In this document: positions 61,779 through 64,000 of the stretch, one piece after another | How positions within the stretch are numbered: position 1 is the first letter of the stretch | Layout: every line of letters starts with the position of its first letter | Source of the DNA: Flavobacterium limi | GTDB taxonomy: Bacteria > Bacteroidota > Bacteroidia > Flavobacteriales > Flavobacteriaceae | DNA length: 64,000 nt | Reading direction: 5' to 3' | Assembly: GCF_010645075.1 (NCBI RefSeq) | Contig: NZ_JAADZV010000009.1 | Location: 186,001 to 250,000, forward strand | The notes under the pieces: generated by a model | What the model was told of the DNA's origin: nothing | What the model saw: only the letters and a program-made list of their open reading frames with translations | Databases searched by the model: none | Made by a program: the position numbers and the translations under genes

Positions 61779-64000
61779 TTATAATTTTAAAGTTGCACCA
61801 AAACTGAAGGTTCTGGAAGTTGGATAACTGGCGTAATCAATACCGATAGATTGATTTCCTCCATTTGATTTAGGAGTATTTATTAAAGGATCATATCCTG
61901 AATAATTGGTAATCGTAAGCAGGTTCTGACCTGTTACATAAAGTGTCAGTCCGTTTATCCAGGTTAGGTTTTTCAGATTAAAATCATACCCTAAACGAGC
62001 TGTGTTTAATCTGATAAAATCTGATTTTTCAAGGAAAAGCGATGATAAAACCGGAGAGTTGGCAGAATTTGCTCCGGACTCATAATACTGTGTCGCTACG
62101 TTTCTGTCTGAAGCAAGGTTGTTAATATTTAAAGCATTCAGCCCTGTATTATTAAACAAATACCCTCCTGTCTGGCCAATGATAGAGAATGAAAAACTGA
62201 AGTTTTTGTATTTCATATCACTGTTAAGTCCGTAATAGAAAGTTGGCAAAGCTCCTTCAAAAATAACACGGTCGCTGTTGTCAATTTTCCCATCTCCGTT
62301 CTGGTCTTCAAAAATATCATTCCCGTCAGCATCAAAACCGATATGTTTTCTCATATAAAATGATCCGGCAGAGTAACCGTTTTTATAAATATTCGCATTT
62401 ACGCCGGATTGTCCAGGTCCGGAAACAGTTCCGGTTAAGATTTCTGAAACCGGTAAATCTTCTATTTTATTTCGTAATGAAGCACCGTTTACATCCACAT
62501 TCCATGTAAAATCTTTAGAATCGATTATTTTTGAACCCAACATAATCTCAATACCTTTGTTGATGATTTTACCATCTTTAATATTCGTCCAGATTGTTGT
62601 GGTCGGGCTCAATACCGGTGCAGGAACATTTAAGATCGCATCTGTTGTTGTTTTAGTAAAATAATCAACCGTTCCGTACAATTTATCGTTCCATAAACTA
62701 AAATCTGTTCCTACGTTAAATTGCGTCACTACCTCCCATTTTAAATCAGGATTGGCTGTTCTTACTACAGAAATTCCGTTTACGAGATTCAAATCATCAT
62801 ACAGGTAATATCCATCCGGTCCTGCTAACGAATAACTTGCTTTTGTCAGTTTGTTCTCTACTTCCTGATTTCCGGTTTGTCCCCAGCTTGTTCTCAGTTT
62901 TAGGTTGCTGATAGCAGTAGCGTTTTCAAGGAAACTTTCTTTAGAGATATTCCATCCCAAAGCAAATGACGGGAAGTAACCGTATTTGTTGTTTTCTCCA
63001 AAACGAGTCGAACCGTCTGCTCTCATCGAAGCCGTTAAAAGGTATTTATCATTAAACGTATAATTAAGTCTTCCAAAATAAGACTGCAGCTCGTTTTCCT
63101 GAGCATAACCTGTTACTACCGGTTTTTCTCCTTTAGTTCCCGGATTCAGTGATGGTTTTACCCCAACTCCCTTAGCATTAATATTTTCGATAGTAAAATT
63201 GGTCCCTGCTCTTTCAAATTTCTGGTAAGAGAAACCACCCAAAGCTTCAATTTTATGCTTGTCTAAATTGAGGTTGTAAGTCAGGTAATGCTCTATAAGT
63301 GAGTTTTTAGAATCCAGATTGCTCTGAGCGTATCTTCCTGTTGAGTTTAAATCGGTGTTGTTTGGATAAATCGTAGTATTTCTTTCAGCTGTAGAACGGT
63401 CAATACCTATGTTTAATTTATATTCTAATCCGTCGATAATTCTAAAAGAAGTTTCTAAGTTCCCTAACACTCTCAATGTACGTGTTTCATCCTCGTAAAT
63501 GCTTAAAAGATAAGCCGGATTGTAATGCGCGTTTTTATTAAAATTCGTATAATTTCCATTGGCATCAAAAACAGGCCTTGTTGGATTTGCCATTAAAGTA
63601 TGCACAATCAATTGTCCGTTTGAACCACCGTCATCACTTGTTGGAACTCCGTTGTCTTTGGTCTCGCTAGCAGTAAGGTTCAGTTTTAATTTTAAACGTT
63701 TGTTGTCTAAAAAGGATTCCGCAGCGTTAATTCTACCCGTAAGACGTTTGAAATTACTGTTGTTGATAATTCCTTCCTGATCCATATGCGCTACAGAAGC
63801 ATAATAATTTCCTGAAGCTGTTTGTCTTGCAAAAGAAAGTGCGTTGTTGGTCGTAATTGCCGTTCTGTAAATTACATCCTGCCAGTCTGTGTTTCCTCCA
63901 TAATCAAAAGCAGGATCTTTTATCGCTTTTCTATATTCATCTGCACTTAAAACATCTAATTTATTGGCTACAGTTGCAATTCCTACATACGAATCAAAAG
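61779..64000 (-). CDS. SusC-type TonB-dependent transporter, 5' end outside window (third pair)
   Basis: The frame continues to the right edge of the window without a stop (for example GGNTDWQDVIYRTAITTNNA before the internal Met at 63785), so only the C-terminal ~740 residues are present. Barrel motifs include YLLTASMRADGSTRFGENNK, ALGWNISKESFLE, LKLRTSWGQTGNQEVENKL, DFFEDQNGDGKIDNSDRVIF-like (FEDQNGDGKID) and a C-terminal YPTSRTFSFGATLKL. It is paired with the SusD 5 bp downstream. Whether it carries an STN domain or has FecR/ECF partners lies outside the window. Confidence 0.92.
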   Translation of the reverse strand, partial: FDSYVGIATVANKLDVLSADEYRKAIKDPAFDYGGNTDWQDVIYRTAITTNNALSFARQTASGNYYASVAHMDQEGIINNSNFKRLTGRINAAESFLDNKRLKLKLNLTASETKDNGVPTSDDGGSNGQLIVHTLMANPTRPVFDANGNYTNFNKNAHYNPAYLLSIYEDETRTLRVLGNLETSFRIIDGLEYKLNIGIDRSTAERNTTIYPNNTDLNSTGRYAQSNLDSKNSLIEHYLTYNLNLDKHKIEALGGFSYQKFERAGTNFTIENINAKGVGVKPSLNPGTKGEKPVVTGYAQENELQSYFGRLNYTFNDKYLLTASMRADGSTRFGENNKYGYFPSFALGWNISKESFLENATAISNLKLRTSWGQTGNQEVENKLTKASYSLAGPDGYYLYDDLNLVNGISVVRTANPDLKWEVVTQFNVGTDFSLWNDKLYGTVDYFTKTTTDAILNVPAPVLSPTTTIWTNIKDGKIINKGIEIMLGSKIIDSKDFTWNVDVNGASLRNKIEDLPVSEILTGTVSGPGQSGVNANIYKNGYSAGSFYMRKHIGFDADGNDIFEDQNGDGKIDNSDRVIFEGALPTFYYGLNSDMKYKNFSFSFSIIGQTGGYLFNNTGLNALNINNLASDRNVATQYYESGANSANSPVLSSLFLEKSDFIRLNTARLGYDFNLKNLTWINGLTLYVTGQNLLTITNYSGYDPLINTPKSNGGNQSIGIDYASYPTSRTFSFGATLKL

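Noticed and set aside
1..64000. tRNA, rRNA or CRISPR arrays
   Set aside because: No cloverleaf, rRNA-like conserved stretch or regularly spaced direct repeats were seen by eye in the intergenic regions.

Overview
The window looks like a chromosomal segment of a Flavobacterium-like member of the Bacteroidota. The evidence is low GC content, three SusC/SusD outer-membrane uptake pairs, ECF sigma/FecR anti-sigma pairs, a type IX secretion (T9SS) C-terminal sorting domain, a HxlR regulator, and promoters of the Bacteroidota TTG-N19/20-TAnnTTTG type with weak Shine-Dalgarno sequences. No rRNA, tRNA or CRISPR array was seen.

Positions 1-9.3 kb hold a probable three-gene contact or secreted toxin operon: an outer-membrane beta-barrel protein (cut by the window edge), a 1957-residue secreted protein with an Fn3 domain, an internal HExxH metallopeptidase and a C-terminal PD-(D/E)XK-like nuclease tip, and a beta-propeller protein 2 bp downstream that fits an immunity protein. 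A terminator and a 0.7 kb REP/RAYT-type mobile element with intact inverted ends but a decayed transposase follow.

Positions 10-23 kb are mixed accessory and regulatory genes. They include a small membrane protein, HxlR and XRE regulators, a PL1 pectate lyase lipoprotein divergent from a T9SS-secreted protein, DUF1080 and DUF1349 lipoproteins around a LuxR-type regulator, a soluble multi-PAS histidine kinase with its response regulator, and an SDR reductase with a Crp/Fnr regulator.

Positions 23-52 kb are two back-to-back versions of one module, diverging from a 0.57 kb hub at 36.3-36.8 kb. The leftward module is ECF sigma, FecR, SusC (with STN), SusD, ABC ATPase, ABC permease/GldG-like fusion and M16 peptidase. 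The rightward module is ECF sigma, FecR, SusC, SusD, a TlpA-like thioredoxin, an alpha/beta hydrolase, DsbD and M16 peptidase. Both end in closely related ~937-residue M16 proteases and both have a hairpin after susD. Peptide import and processing is the best inference, with redox handling in the right-hand version.

Positions 52-60 kb hold a small exported protein with three GPAFKN-like repeats, a NarL-type two-component pair, a TrmH-family RNA methyltransferase with a possibly leaderless promoter, a LysR/azoreductase divergent pair, decayed gene fragments, and two unknown genes each flanked by its own private inverted repeat beginning GTT and ending AAC, an arrangement that resembles integron gene cassettes although no integrase is visible. 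Positions 60-64 kb contain a third SusD and the 3' part of its SusC, cut by the window end.
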